A stretch of DNA of 64,000 nucleotides from JACDAV01 sp964626755 (GTDB taxonomy: Bacteria > Chloroflexota > Limnocylindria > Limnocylindrales > CSP1-4), in the NCBI GenBank assembly GCA_964626755.1, contig CAZVGO010000028.1:1-64000 (forward strand), written 5' to 3'. A model generated the notes under the pieces. The model was not told the DNA's origin, searched no databases, and saw nothing but the letters and a program-made list of their open reading frames with translations. This document shows positions 9,096-17,504 of the stretch, in pieces; positions within the stretch are counted from its first letter, which is position 1, and every line of letters begins with the position of its first letter. The translations under genes were made by a program, and so were the position numbers.

Positions 9096-9827
9096 GTGAT
9101 CGCTGGCCACCGTGCAGTGCCTGGTTTCACGACGCTCCGCGAGGGCTCGCTCCACGCGGCACTCAAGGCCCGTTACGCCCGGACGATCACGAACGCGCAG
9201 ATCGAGGCCGCCGTGGATGGCTTCATCGTGGACGTGGCGGGCGAGCATGAGCTGGTGGAGATCCAGACGGCGGGTTTCGCTTCGGCCCGCCGCAAGCTCG
9301 AGCGTCTCGTCGCCACGCACCGCGTCGTCCTGGTTCACCCCATCCCGATCGAGAAATGGCTCGTTCGCGTCGATGCCGACGGCGCGTTCCTCCGCCGCAG
9401 GCGTTCCCCAAAGCGTGGCCTCGCCCTCGACCTGTTCGATGAACTCGTCCACATTCCCGCACTCGTCGCCCATCCCAACTTCCGGATCGAGCTTGCCCTC
9501 ACTTGCAAGGAGGAGATCCGCGGGCCGATCCCGGAAGGCGTCAGGTACCGCTACCCGCGCGAATGGCGGCGACTGGACCGGCGACTGCTGGACGTCATCG
9601 AGACACGGCGCATCGACACGCCAGCCGATCTGGTGCGCCTGCTGCCCGACGGCCTGGACGAGCCGTTCACGACGGCCGATATCGTCGTGGCCACCGGACG
9701 CTCCAAGCGGCTGGCCATGCGCACCGTCTACTGCCTCGAACGATCTGGCGCAATCGCGCGGCTGCCTCGGCGCGGCCGCTTCGTTGCCTACGGCCGTGTG
9801 CCGGCGGTGAGGGACTCGGAGGCCTGA
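9096..9827 (+). CDS. PD-(D/E)XK nuclease-like protein with C-terminal winged helix
   Basis: 243 aa, function unknown. The N-terminal half has FIVDVAGEHELVEIQTAGF (about 43-61), where D...E-x-Q resembles a PD-(D/E)XK nuclease core, followed by ARRKLERLVATHRVVLVHPI. The C-terminal part (about 190-235) reads as a winged helix: FTTADIVVATGRSKRLAMRTVYCL then GAIARLPRRGRFVAYG. This suggests a DNA-binding, possibly nuclease-related protein. GTG 9096 is the furthest upstream start; a GTG about 18 nt later is an alternative. It lies immediately before two converging tRNA genes, a common place for acquired genes. Confidence 0.65.
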   Translation: MIAGHRAVPGFTTLREGSLHAALKARYARTITNAQIEAAVDGFIVDVAGEHELVEIQTAGFASARRKLERLVATHRVVLVHPIPIEKWLVRVDADGAFLRRRRSPKRGLALDLFDELVHIPALVAHPNFRIELALTCKEEIRGPIPEGVRYRYPREWRRLDRRLLDVIETRRIDTPADLVRLLPDGLDEPFTTADIVVATGRSKRLAMRTVYCLERSGAIARLPRRGRFVAYGRVPAVRDSEA

Positions 9828-9831
9828 ATGG

Positions 9832-9907
9832 TGGCGCGCCCGACTGGACTCGAACCAGCGACCTTCAGGTCCGCAACCTGACGCTCTATCCACTGAGCTA
9901 CGGGCGC
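9832..9907 (-). tRNA. tRNA-Arg(GCG)
   Basis: 76 nt with encoded CCA (9832-9834). Acceptor GCGCCCG/CGGGCGC, D-arm GCTC-AGTGGATA-GAGC with the Arg-typical A20, anticodon stem TCAGG/CCTGA with loop TTGCGGA, giving G34-C35-G36. Bacterial tRNA-Arg for CGN codons normally carries A34, later edited to inosine; G34 here would read CGC/CGU without editing. Confidence 0.93.
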
Positions 9908-9929
9908 GTGCCGCCGACGCGATGGAGAG

Positions 9930-10021
9930 TGGCGGAGAGGGAGGGATTCGAACCCTCGATGCAGGTTACCCCACATGGCGGTTTAGCAAACCGCTGCACT
10001 AGACCTCTATGCGACCTCTCC
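9930..10021 (-). tRNA. tRNA-Ser(GCT)
   Basis: 92 nt with encoded CCA (9930-9932). Acceptor GGAGAGG/CCTCTCC, anticodon loop TTGCTAA in a GCGGT/ACCGC stem, anticodon GCT (codons AGC/AGU), long variable arm, T-arm GGTTCGAATCC. It is 22 bp from tRNA-Arg(GCG), so the two are probably co-transcribed. Confidence 0.96.
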
Positions 10022-10266
10022 GAGTCGCGCAAGCGTGCGGAATCGTAGCACAGGCCCCCGGCCGAACCGGGCTCAGGCGAACCGGAAACCGACTGCGGCT
10101 GGCGGCCGACGCGGCCGGCCAGAGCGAGCGTTAGCGAAGCCGTCTTTGGCAAGGAGCCCGGGGCTTCGCGGAGCGAGCGACGGCCGGCCGATCGGGCGCC
10201 TGCCCTGGCCGGCTGATCGGCCGCACGATTGAGGTCTGGTGGGGTCCGGAGTGGGGTCCGGTCCGA

Positions 10267-10296
10267 TTGACACGGCGCCGCCGGCTCGGCTAGGTT
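10267..10296 (+). promoter_or_regulatory. Promoter of the aro operon
   Basis: TTGACA (10267-10272) and TAGGTT (10291-10296) with 18 bp spacing predict a start near 10303, just before the leader ORF. Between tRNA-Ser(GCT) and this promoter (10022-10266) nothing but GC-rich intergenic sequence was seen. Confidence 0.65.
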
Positions 10297-10308
10297 TCCC
10301 GCACGCAC

Positions 10309-10341
10309 ATGCGCACGTTCCTCTATCAGGACCCGGCATGA
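10309..10341 (+). CDS. Candidate leader peptide of the aro operon
   Basis: Ten-codon ORF MRTFLYQDPA that starts about 6 nt after the predicted transcription start, so it would be translated from a leaderless end. It contains one Phe and one Tyr codon, the end products of the pathway, and precedes an intrinsic terminator 46 bp downstream. That arrangement resembles ribosome-mediated attenuation, but only single Phe and Tyr codons are present and no clear antiterminator was worked out. Confidence 0.4.
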   Translation: MRTFLYQDPA

Positions 10342-10386
10342 CAGGTCCCGGTTCGTAAGACCCGGGTCCGCGGGTCGTGCCGGGTG

Positions 10387-10415
10387 GAGCAGAGGTTCGG
10401 CCTCTGCTCTTTTTG
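10387..10415 (+). terminator. Leader terminator (possible attenuator) before DAHP synthase
   Basis: Perfect 9-bp stem GAGCAGAGG (10387-10395) / CCTCTGCTC (10401-10409), loop TTCGG, followed by TTTTTG. It lies between the aro promoter and the first structural gene, so readthrough must be regulated or partial. Upstream GGACCCGG/CCGGGTCC segments (10329-10367) could form competing hairpins. Confidence 0.8.
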
Positions 10416-10448
10416 TTTCCCGGGCACGGCCGAAAGGACACCGTTCCG

Positions 10449-11519
10449 ATGTTCGTCGTGATGGCCGTCACCGCGACCGAGGCCGAGATCCTCGGGGTGA
10501 AGAGCCACATCCTCGCCGAGGGAATGACGCCGTACGACCACGCGGGCGCGGACCGGGTGGTGATCGCGGTCGTCGGCGAGGTCGGACCGAAGAAGCACGT
10601 CCTGATGAGCCGCCTCGGGGCGCTGCCCGGGGTCGAGACGATCACCCCGATCAGCCGGCCGTTCAAGCTGACCTCCCGCGAGTTCCGGGCCGAGGACACC
10701 GTCATCCGGGTCCTCGACGCGACGATCGGGGACGGGTCGTTGACCGTGATGGCCGGTCCGTGCTCGGTCGAGAGCCGCGATCAGCTGTTCGAAACGGCCG
10801 ACGGCGTGAAGGCAGCGGGAGCGACGGTCCTGCGGGGCGGGGCGTTCAAGCCCCGGACGAGCCCGTACTCGTTCCAGGGGCTCGGGGTGGAGGCGCTCCG
10901 GTACCTCGCCGAGGCGCGCGACCGGACGGGGTTGCCGGTCATCACCGAGGTCATGGAGCCGAACCAGGTCGACATCGTCGCCGAGTACGCCGACATCCTG
11001 CAGATCGGCACCCGGAACATGCAGAACTACTCGCTGCTCACGGCCGTCGGACGGGTCGCCCGACCGGTGATGCTCAAGCGCGGCTACGGCGCGACCGTCG
11101 AGGAGTGGCTGATGGCCGCCGAGTACATCGTCAGCAGCGGCAACCCGAACGTCATCCTCTGTGAGCGCGGCATCCGGACGTTCGAGACGTACACCCGGAA
11201 CACGATGGACCTGGCCGCGGTTCCCCTCCTCCACCATCTGACCCACCTGCCGGTCATCGTCGACCCCTCCCACGCCACCGGCAAGCGCTGGCTCGTCAAG
11301 CCGCTCGCGATCGGGGGCGTGGCGGTTGGGGCAGACGGCGTGATGGTCGAGGTCCACCCGAGGCCGGAGGACGCGCTGTCCGACGCGGAGCAGCAGCTCA
11401 CGATCCCCCAGTTCGCCGACATGATGGCCGCGCTCGTGCCGGTCCACGCCCAGGTCCGCTCGCTCCACGGCGACCCGCTCGTCGGCGGCGCGGCCCTCGG
11501 CATCGGCGGCAACGCATGA
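10449..11519 (+). CDS. aroF: 3-deoxy-7-phosphoheptulonate synthase, type I beta
   Basis: 356 aa. It condenses phosphoenolpyruvate and erythrose 4-phosphate in the first shikimate step. N-terminal ferredoxin-like regulatory domain (about 1-70, MFVVMAVTATEAEILGV...), then the barrel with MAGPCSVES, GGAFKPRTSPYSFQG, LKRGYGAT, LCERGIRTF and VDPSHATGKR. Length and domain order match Thermotoga-type enzymes, where the N-terminal domain senses aromatic amino acids. ATG 10449 follows GAAAGGA; the upstream in-frame extension crosses the terminator. First gene of the operon; its stop overlaps the aroA start. Confidence 0.95.
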   Translation: MFVVMAVTATEAEILGVKSHILAEGMTPYDHAGADRVVIAVVGEVGPKKHVLMSRLGALPGVETITPISRPFKLTSREFRAEDTVIRVLDATIGDGSLTVMAGPCSVESRDQLFETADGVKAAGATVLRGGAFKPRTSPYSFQGLGVEALRYLAEARDRTGLPVITEVMEPNQVDIVAEYADILQIGTRNMQNYSLLTAVGRVARPVMLKRGYGATVEEWLMAAEYIVSSGNPNVILCERGIRTFETYTRNTMDLAAVPLLHHLTHLPVIVDPSHATGKRWLVKPLAIGGVAVGADGVMVEVHPRPEDALSDAEQQLTIPQFADMMAALVPVHAQVRSLHGDPLVGGAALGIGGNA

Positions 11520-12898
11520 ACGGCGCTGCTGCCGCCAGGCGGAGCGCGGCGACCGAGCCCGACATCGCCGTCGTCCGCGCGGCGCGGCGACTCCGCGGGG
11601 AGCTGACGCTGCCCGGCGACAAGTCGATCAGCCACCGGGCCCTGATGCTCGCGGCCCTGGCCGAGGGGGAGACCCGGATCGACGGCGCGGGCGACGGCGC
11701 CGACGTCCGCTCGACGGCCGGCATCGTCGCGGCCCTCGGCGCCACCGTGGAGCGGGCCGGCGGCGACGAGCGGACCGTCTCGTACCGGATCACTTCGCCC
11801 GGCGCCGACGGACTCCGGCAACCCGCCGGCGTGCTGGACTGCGGCAACTCCGGGACGAGCCTGCGGCTGTTTGCCGGGCTGCTCGCCGGCCTCCCGATGA
11901 CGGCCACGCTGGATGGGGACGAGTCGTTGCGGGGCCGCCCGGTGGCTCGTATCATCGAACCTCTGCGCTCCATGGGGGCAGAGCTCCACGCCCGCCGCGA
12001 CGACTCCCTCCCACCCGTCACCATCGTCGGGCACACGCCGCTTCGAGCGGTGGACGTCGAGCCGTGGGTGCCCAGCGCACAGGTGAAGTCGGCGATTCTG
12101 CTCGCGGGATTGCGGGCCGACGGAGCGACGTCGGTCCGGGAGTCGGTGGCCACCCGCGACCACACGGAGCGGATGCTGCGCGCGCGGGGGATCGGCGTGC
12201 GGACCGAGCGGGGGAACGGGCGCGGCGTGACGGTGACGGTGGAAGGAGGAGGGCGCGTGCAGGCAGTCGACGAGCGTGTCCCCGGCGACGTATCGGCGGC
12301 CGCCTTCTGGCTCGTCGGTGCAACGATCCACCCGGATGCCGAGCTGACGCTCCGGGGCGTCGGCGTCAACCCGACCCGCCGGGCGGTCATCGACCTGCTC
12401 CGAAAGATGGGAGCCGACATCGACGAGCGGCCGCCCGGCACCGGAGCGAGGAGCGTCGACGACGGAGTCGGTGAGCCCGTGGCCGACCTGACCGTCCGAT
12501 CGAGCAGGCTGCGGGCGATCGACCTCGGACCGGAGGACGTGGCCGCGGCGATCGACGAGATCCCGATCCTCTGCCTCGCCGCGGCCGTGGCCGAGGGGAC
12601 GACCCGGATCCGCGGCGCGGGCGAGCTGCGCCACAAGGAGTCGGACCGGATCGCCGGCATCGCTGCGGGCCTGTCCGCGCTCGGTGCCGGCATCGTGGTC
12701 GATGGCGACGACCTCACGATCCACGGCGGGGCGCGCCTCGCCGGCGCGTCGACCGACAGCCTCGACGACCACCGCCTCGCCATGACGTTCGCGATCGCCG
12801 GCCTCCTCGCAACCGGCGACACGGTGGTCGGCCGGCCGGCGAGTGCCTCGGTTTCCTATCCCGGCTTCTTTGCTGAACTCGAGAGGGTGCGAGCATGA
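11516..12898 (+). CDS. aroA: 3-phosphoshikimate 1-carboxyvinyltransferase (EPSP synthase)
   Basis: 460 aa. It transfers enolpyruvyl from PEP to shikimate 3-phosphate. Visible: LPGDKSISHRALM (about 32-44), DCGNSGTSLRLFAGLL, AQVKSAILLAGL, RHKESDRIAGIAAGL and SYPGFFAELE at the end. The N-terminal ~18 residues (Ala-rich) are extra relative to E. coli, and a later start is possible, but ATG 11516 gives the ATGA overlap with aroF seen at most junctions here. Overlaps aroE by 4 nt. Confidence 0.95.
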   Translation: MNGAAAARRSAATEPDIAVVRAARRLRGELTLPGDKSISHRALMLAALAEGETRIDGAGDGADVRSTAGIVAALGATVERAGGDERTVSYRITSPGADGLRQPAGVLDCGNSGTSLRLFAGLLAGLPMTATLDGDESLRGRPVARIIEPLRSMGAELHARRDDSLPPVTIVGHTPLRAVDVEPWVPSAQVKSAILLAGLRADGATSVRESVATRDHTERMLRARGIGVRTERGNGRGVTVTVEGGGRVQAVDERVPGDVSAAAFWLVGATIHPDAELTLRGVGVNPTRRAVIDLLRKMGADIDERPPGTGARSVDDGVGEPVADLTVRSSRLRAIDLGPEDVAAAIDEIPILCLAAAVAEGTTRIRGAGELRHKESDRIAGIAAGLSALGAGIVVDGDDLTIHGGARLAGASTDSLDDHRLAMTFAIAGLLATGDTVVGRPASASVSYPGFFAELERVRA

Positions 12899-13797
12899 CC
12901 AGGCGCGTCGTCCTCATCGGCCATCCCGTCGCCCATTCGCTGTCCGGCGCCATGCAGCAAGCCGCGTTTGACGCCCTGGGCGTCGACGCGACGTACGAGC
13001 TGTGGGACCGCCCCCCGATCCAGCTGCCCGAGGCGATCGCCGAGCTCCGCTCCGACGACTTCCTCGGCGCCAACGTCACGATCCCCCACAAGGAGCGGGT
13101 CGTGCCGATGGTCGACCGGCTGACCGAGGAGGGGGCCGCGACCGGGGCGGTCAACACGATCACCAAGGAAGGCAAGCGGCTCGTCGGCCACAACACGGAC
13201 GTGGCCGGCTTCCGGACCGCGCTCGACCGGCTCGTCGGCAAGCAGAAGATGCCCCGCTTCGCGATCGTCCTGGGCGCCGGAGGCGGTGCCCGCGCCGTCG
13301 TCTACGGGCTCATCACCGAGGGCTTCCAGCGGATCGTCGTGTTCAACCGCCACCTCCACCGGGCCGAGGGGCTCGTCAAGCATTTCGGCAAGAGCGCCGC
13401 GCACATGGAGCTGCGGGCGATGCCCTGGCACGAGTCGATCATCGAGGCCGAGCTGGCGAAGACGAAGCTCCTCATCAACGCGACGTCGATCGGGTTGGCG
13501 ACGGACGAGAGCCCGGTGCCGGGTGAGATCCTCCCGCCGGATCTGCTCGTCCTCGACCTCATCTACAACCGGACCCGCCTGCTGCGCGACGCGGAGGCGG
13601 CCGGCAGCACGGTCATGGACGGCGAGCTGATGCTCCTCCACCAGGGCGCGGCGGCGTTCACACTCTGGACCGGCCAGCCGGCACCGCTCGAGCTGATGCA
13701 GGAGAAGCTCGCCGAAGCGCGGGCCGGCGGAGTCCGCTCGGCCGAGGGCGAGCCGGTCGGGGCGGCGTCAGCCGCCGGCACGACCGGCCCCGACTGA
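12895..13797 (+). CDS. aroE: Shikimate dehydrogenase
   Basis: 300 aa. It reduces 3-dehydroshikimate with NADPH. Visible: substrate-binding GHPVAHSLSGAMQQAAF, catalytic Lys in GANVTIPHKERV, Asp in GHNTDVAGF, nucleotide motif GAGGGARA, and NATSIGL. The usual HSLSPxMHN is HSLSGAMQQ here, replacing the Pro and the His-Asn pair; the catalytic Lys/Asp dyad is intact. The C-terminal ~25 residues are an Ala/Gly-rich tail. Confidence 0.93.
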   Translation: MTRRVVLIGHPVAHSLSGAMQQAAFDALGVDATYELWDRPPIQLPEAIAELRSDDFLGANVTIPHKERVVPMVDRLTEEGAATGAVNTITKEGKRLVGHNTDVAGFRTALDRLVGKQKMPRFAIVLGAGGGARAVVYGLITEGFQRIVVFNRHLHRAEGLVKHFGKSAAHMELRAMPWHESIIEAELAKTKLLINATSIGLATDESPVPGEILPPDLLVLDLIYNRTRLLRDAEAAGSTVMDGELMLLHQGAAAFTLWTGQPAPLELMQEKLAEARAGGVRSAEGEPVGAASAAGTTGPD

Positions 13798-13810
13798 CGC
13801 GGTCGCGGGC

Positions 13811-15070
13811 GTGGGATTCCGCTTCCTCACGGCCGGGGAATCGCACGGCCCGACACTCGCCGTCATCCTCGAGGGGATCCCCGCCGGGCTCCCCCTGACC
13901 GCCGAGGCACTGGCGGTCGACCTCGCCCGCCGCCAACGCGGCTACGGCCGCGGGGCACGCCAGGCGATCGAGCAGGACGAGGCCGAGATCCTCGGCGGCG
14001 TGCGGCACGGGCTGACGCTCGGGTCGCCGATCCTTCTCCTCGTCCGCAATCGCGACTGGGAGAACTGGACGCGGGTCATGCAGGTCGCGCCGCTCTCGGA
14101 AGGGGAAGCAGAGGAGCTCGCGGGGCTCGCAGCCGACGGCAACAAGCGGGCGACCCCGGTCACCCGCGTCCGGCCCGGCCATGCCGACCTCGCCGGCGCG
14201 CTGAAGTACGGCTTCGACGACGTCCGCAACGTCCTCGAGCGAGCTTCGGCCCGGGAGACGGCGGCGCGCGTCGCGGCCGGGGGCGTGGCGCGAGCATTCC
14301 TGCGTGAGCTCGGGGTCGAGTGCTGGTCGTTCACCGCCGAGGTCGGCGGCGTGGCGGTCGATCCCGCCAGGGCGACCCGGTCGCGCGACGAAGCCGACGT
14401 GTCGCCGCTGCGCTGCCCGGACCCGGAGGCCGAGGAGCGGATGATCGCCCGGATCGACGAGGCGCGGTCGAACGGCGACACGGTCGGGGGCGTCTTCGAG
14501 GTCGTCGTCCACGGGCTGCCGATCGGGCTGGGGAGCTACGTCCAGTGGGATCGCCGGCTCGACGGCGCGCTGGCCGCGGCGATCACGAGCATCAACATCG
14601 TCAAGGGCGTCGAGTTCGGCCTCGGGTTCGAGCAGACGAAGCGGTTCGGCTCCGCGGTCCATGACGTCATCGAGGGCCGTGCGGCCGACGGGCACTGGAT
14701 CCACCGGACGAACAACGCCGGCGGCCTGACCGGCGGCGTGACGAACGGCGAGCCGCTCGTCGTCCGGGGCGCAGTGAAGCCGATCTCGACGCTGGCGAAG
14801 CCGCTCCCGTCCGCGGACCTCGTGACCGGCGAGGCCGTCGAGAAGGCGCACTACGAGCGGAGCGACATCTCGGTCGTGCCGGCGGCCGGGGTCGTCGGCG
14901 AGGCGATGGTCATGCTGACGCTCGTCCGTTTCGTGCTCGAGAAGTTCGGCGGCGACTCGCTCGCCGAGACGAAGGACAACTACGCGCGGTACCAGGAGCG
15001 TGTCGCCAGGCCGCTCTCGCCGGCCGGAACACGGGGAACCGACGAGGCCGGCTCGGGCGGGGACGACTGA
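13811..15070 (+). CDS. aroC: Chorismate synthase
   Basis: 419 aa. It converts EPSP to chorismate using reduced FMN. Visible: FLTAGESHGP at the N-terminus, RRQRGYGRGARQ, RPGHADLAGALKYG, RASARETAARVAAG, and NNAGGLTGGVTNGEPLVVRGAVKPISTL. The last ~35 residues beyond KDNYARYQERV are a low-complexity tail. GTG start at 13811, 13 bp after aroE. The downstream aroKB begins 1 nt after this stop. Confidence 0.95.
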   Translation: MGFRFLTAGESHGPTLAVILEGIPAGLPLTAEALAVDLARRQRGYGRGARQAIEQDEAEILGGVRHGLTLGSPILLLVRNRDWENWTRVMQVAPLSEGEAEELAGLAADGNKRATPVTRVRPGHADLAGALKYGFDDVRNVLERASARETAARVAAGGVARAFLRELGVECWSFTAEVGGVAVDPARATRSRDEADVSPLRCPDPEAEERMIARIDEARSNGDTVGGVFEVVVHGLPIGLGSYVQWDRRLDGALAAAITSINIVKGVEFGLGFEQTKRFGSAVHDVIEGRAADGHWIHRTNNAGGLTGGVTNGEPLVVRGAVKPISTLAKPLPSADLVTGEAVEKAHYERSDISVVPAAGVVGEAMVMLTLVRFVLEKFGGDSLAETKDNYARYQERVARPLSPAGTRGTDEAGSGGDD

Positions 15071-15071
15071 C

Positions 15072-16718
15072 GTGGACGTCGTCCTCGTCGGTCTCCCCGG
15101 GAGCGGCAAGAGTGCCGTCGGGCGCCGCGTCGCCCAGCGCCACGACGCGACCCACATCGACCTCGACGAGGTGATCGAGCGCCAGGCCGGGCGGAAAGTC
15201 CCGGAGATCTTCGCGGACGAGGGCGAGGCGGGCTTCCGCGAGCGGGAGCGTGCGGCGGTCGCGAGCCTCGGCGAGCCCGACCACGACGCCGAGGTCCGCC
15301 GGGTCATCGCGACCGGTGGCGGGGCCGTCCTCGACCCGCGCAACCGCTGGCTGCTGTACCGGGGTCGCGTGCCGATCTGGATCGATGGCCGGCCCGAGGT
15401 CCTCGCCCAGCGCCTCCGACGCAGCCCGGTCGTCCGGCCGCTCGTCGCCGGGCGCGACCCGATCGGCACGATCCGGTCTCTCGCGGCGGCCCGCCAGCGG
15501 TTCTACGCGGCTGCGAACCGGGTGAACGGCGTGACCGCGGTGACGGCCGTCGTGGAGGCGGCCGAGCGGATCGTCGCCGATGCCGCAAGTGTGGGCCCGG
15601 ACCGTACTACCACGCTACTACGTGCGGAGACGCGGATCGGACGGTTCGTTCTCGGTGAGGGCAATGCCGTCGACGCGATCGACGAAGCGCTGCGCGGCCT
15701 CGAAGCACGGCGCGCGATCCTCGTCTCGGAGCCCGGCGCGTGGGCGTCCGCGGGCGAGGCGATCGCCGCCGGGCTGGCCGCACGTGAATGGGCCGTCGAG
15801 CACCTCCTCCTGCCGCAGGGCGAGGAGGCGAAGCGGCTGTCGGTCGTCGAGACCGCGGCGAGCGAGCTTGCCCGGCGCCGGATCGAGCGAGGCGAGCCTC
15901 TCGTGGCGATCGGCGGCGGCGCGCTCGGCGACGCGGCGGGCTTTCTCGCAGCGACCTATCTCCGCGGCGTCCCGTTCATCCAGGTCCCGACGACGCTCGT
16001 CGCCCAGGTCGACAGCTCGATCGGCGGCAAGACCGGGGTCGACCTGCCGGAAGGCAAGAACCTCGTCGGGGCGTTCCATCAGCCCGCCGCCATCGTCGCC
16101 GACGTCGCGCTCCTCCGGTCATTGCCGGCCCGTCACCTGCGGGCCGCTCTCGGGGAGGCCGTGAAGATGGCCGCCCTCGGGGACGAGCGGCTGTTCGAGC
16201 TGCTCGAGTCGGACGGCGAGGCCATCGCCCGGGGCGACGCGACCGCGTTCGACGGCGGCGCGGTCGCGGAGGTCGTCGAGCGGGCCGCCTGGGCGAAGGT
16301 CGAGGTCGTCCTCGCCGACGAGCGCGAGGCGGCCGGGCGGGCGGTGCTCAACCTCGGGCACTCGCTGGGCCACGCGATCGAGGCGGCGGCCGGCTACCGC
16401 GATCTCCTCCACGGCGAAGCCGTCGGGTACGGCCTCCGGGGCGCGGTCCGGCTCGGCGTCGAGCGCGGGGTCACACCGCCGGAACGAGCCCAGCGGATCG
16501 AACGACTGCTGACGCGCCTCGGACTGGGCACGGATCCGCTGCCCTACCCGCTCACCGCGATTCGCGACGCGCTCGGTGCGGACAAGAAGCACCGTGGCGG
16601 CCGGCTGAACTGGGTCCTGCCCACAGCCGACGGCGTCGTCACCGACCCCGACGTGCCGGACGACCTGGTCGATCGGGTCGCCGCGGGCCTCCTGGCCGCC
16701 GAAGGCGTCGCCGCGTGA
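15072..16718 (+). CDS. aroKB: Bifunctional shikimate kinase / 3-dehydroquinate synthase fusion
   Basis: 548 aa in one frame. Residues about 1-175 are shikimate kinase: Walker A GLPGSGKSAVG, DLDEVIE, FRERE and ATGGGAVLD. Residues about 190-548 are dehydroquinate synthase: GGGALGDAAGFLAATYLRGV, QVPTTLVAQVDSSIGGKTGVD, KNLVGAFHQP, and metal ligands in GEAVKMA, NLGHSLGHAIE and HGEAVGYG. GTG 15072 directly precedes the kinase strand VDVVLVGLPG. AroK-AroB fusions are known, for example from Thermotoga; they couple steps 2 and 5 of the pathway. Confidence 0.94.
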   Translation: MDVVLVGLPGSGKSAVGRRVAQRHDATHIDLDEVIERQAGRKVPEIFADEGEAGFRERERAAVASLGEPDHDAEVRRVIATGGGAVLDPRNRWLLYRGRVPIWIDGRPEVLAQRLRRSPVVRPLVAGRDPIGTIRSLAAARQRFYAAANRVNGVTAVTAVVEAAERIVADAASVGPDRTTTLLRAETRIGRFVLGEGNAVDAIDEALRGLEARRAILVSEPGAWASAGEAIAAGLAAREWAVEHLLLPQGEEAKRLSVVETAASELARRRIERGEPLVAIGGGALGDAAGFLAATYLRGVPFIQVPTTLVAQVDSSIGGKTGVDLPEGKNLVGAFHQPAAIVADVALLRSLPARHLRAALGEAVKMAALGDERLFELLESDGEAIARGDATAFDGGAVAEVVERAAWAKVEVVLADEREAAGRAVLNLGHSLGHAIEAAAGYRDLLHGEAVGYGLRGAVRLGVERGVTPPERAQRIERLLTRLGLGTDPLPYPLTAIRDALGADKKHRGGRLNWVLPTADGVVTDPDVPDDLVDRVAAGLLAAEGVAA

Positions 16719-17155
16719 CCCGCGTGCTCGTCCTCGAGGGCCCGAACCTCAACCTCGTCGGGACGCGCGAGCCGGAGATCTACGGCCACGAGACGCTCGA
16801 CGAGATCCACGCGGGGCTTCGGCCTCGGGCCGCCGAGCTCGGGCTCGAGCTCGACTTCTTCCAGTCGAATCACGAGGGTGCGCTCATCGACCGGCTCCAC
16901 GCCCGAGACTTCGACGTGGCGATCGTCAATGCCGGAGGCCTGACCCACACGTCGATCGTCCTGCGCGACGCGCTGCTCGCCGTCCAGCGGCCGTTCGTCG
17001 AGGTCCACCTGTCCGACCCGGCGAAGCGCGAGCCGTTCCGCCGGGTCAACTACCTCCACGACATCGCCCTCGAGTCGATCGTCGGCCAGGGCGCGCGCGG
17101 CTACCACCTCGCGCTCGACGTGATCGCCAGTCGCGTCGGGGGTCCACGTGGCTGA
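16715..17155 (+). CDS. aroQ: 3-dehydroquinate dehydratase, type II
   Basis: 146 aa, the usual size for the dodecameric type II enzyme that dehydrates 3-dehydroquinate. Visible: LVLEGPNLNLVGTREPEIYG with the catalytic Tyr, FFQSNHEGALIDRLHA, INAGG-like VNAGGLTHTSIVLRDAL, and VEVHLSDPAKREPFR. GTG 16715 overlaps the aroKB TGA (GTGA) and gives the canonical N-terminus; the longer open frame upstream is a shadow of aroKB. Overlaps the next gene. Confidence 0.94.
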   Translation: MTRVLVLEGPNLNLVGTREPEIYGHETLDEIHAGLRPRAAELGLELDFFQSNHEGALIDRLHARDFDVAIVNAGGLTHTSIVLRDALLAVQRPFVEVHLSDPAKREPFRRVNYLHDIALESIVGQGARGYHLALDVIASRVGGPRG

Positions 17156-17450
17156 CAAGGCGGAGACGCCCGAGCTCCGGCGGCTGCGGCGACGGATCGA
17201 TGCGCTCGATCGAAGGATCGTCACACTGCTCAACGAGCGCGCCGAGCTCGGTCGGGCCGTGGGCCGCGAGAAGTCGGCCGACGGTCGCCGGGCGGTCCGC
17301 GACATCGAGCGGGAGCGCGAGGTGCTTCTCCGGGTGTCGATGGCGAACCGCGGCCCGACGCCCCAGGCGGACCTCCTCGCCGTCTACCGCCGGCTCATGG
17401 CCGTCGCACGTGATCTCGAGGCCCGCGACCGCAAGCGGTCGAACGGCTAA
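17148..17450 (+). CDS. Chorismate mutase, AroQ class
   Basis: 100 aa, all-helical, converts chorismate to prephenate. Visible: LRRLRRRIDALDRRIVTLLNERAELGRAVGREK (with the active-site Arg and Lys of helix 1), then REREVLLRV and a C-terminal helix. It overlaps aroQ by 8 nt and closes the shikimate operon, directing flux to Phe/Tyr. No dehydratase or dehydrogenase is fused. Confidence 0.9.
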   Translation: MADKAETPELRRLRRRIDALDRRIVTLLNERAELGRAVGREKSADGRRAVRDIEREREVLLRVSMANRGPTPQADLLAVYRRLMAVARDLEARDRKRSNG

Positions 17451-17504
17451 CTCCTGTCGGGCGCACAGCCCTCCCGCGATCCTGTGTTAGCACGGCGACA
17501 TCGG

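Noticed and set aside
13658..15469. 603-residue minus-strand open frame opposite aroC
   Set aside because: The plus-strand chorismate synthase is unmistakable and the opposing sequence is Arg/Pro-rich with no domain.
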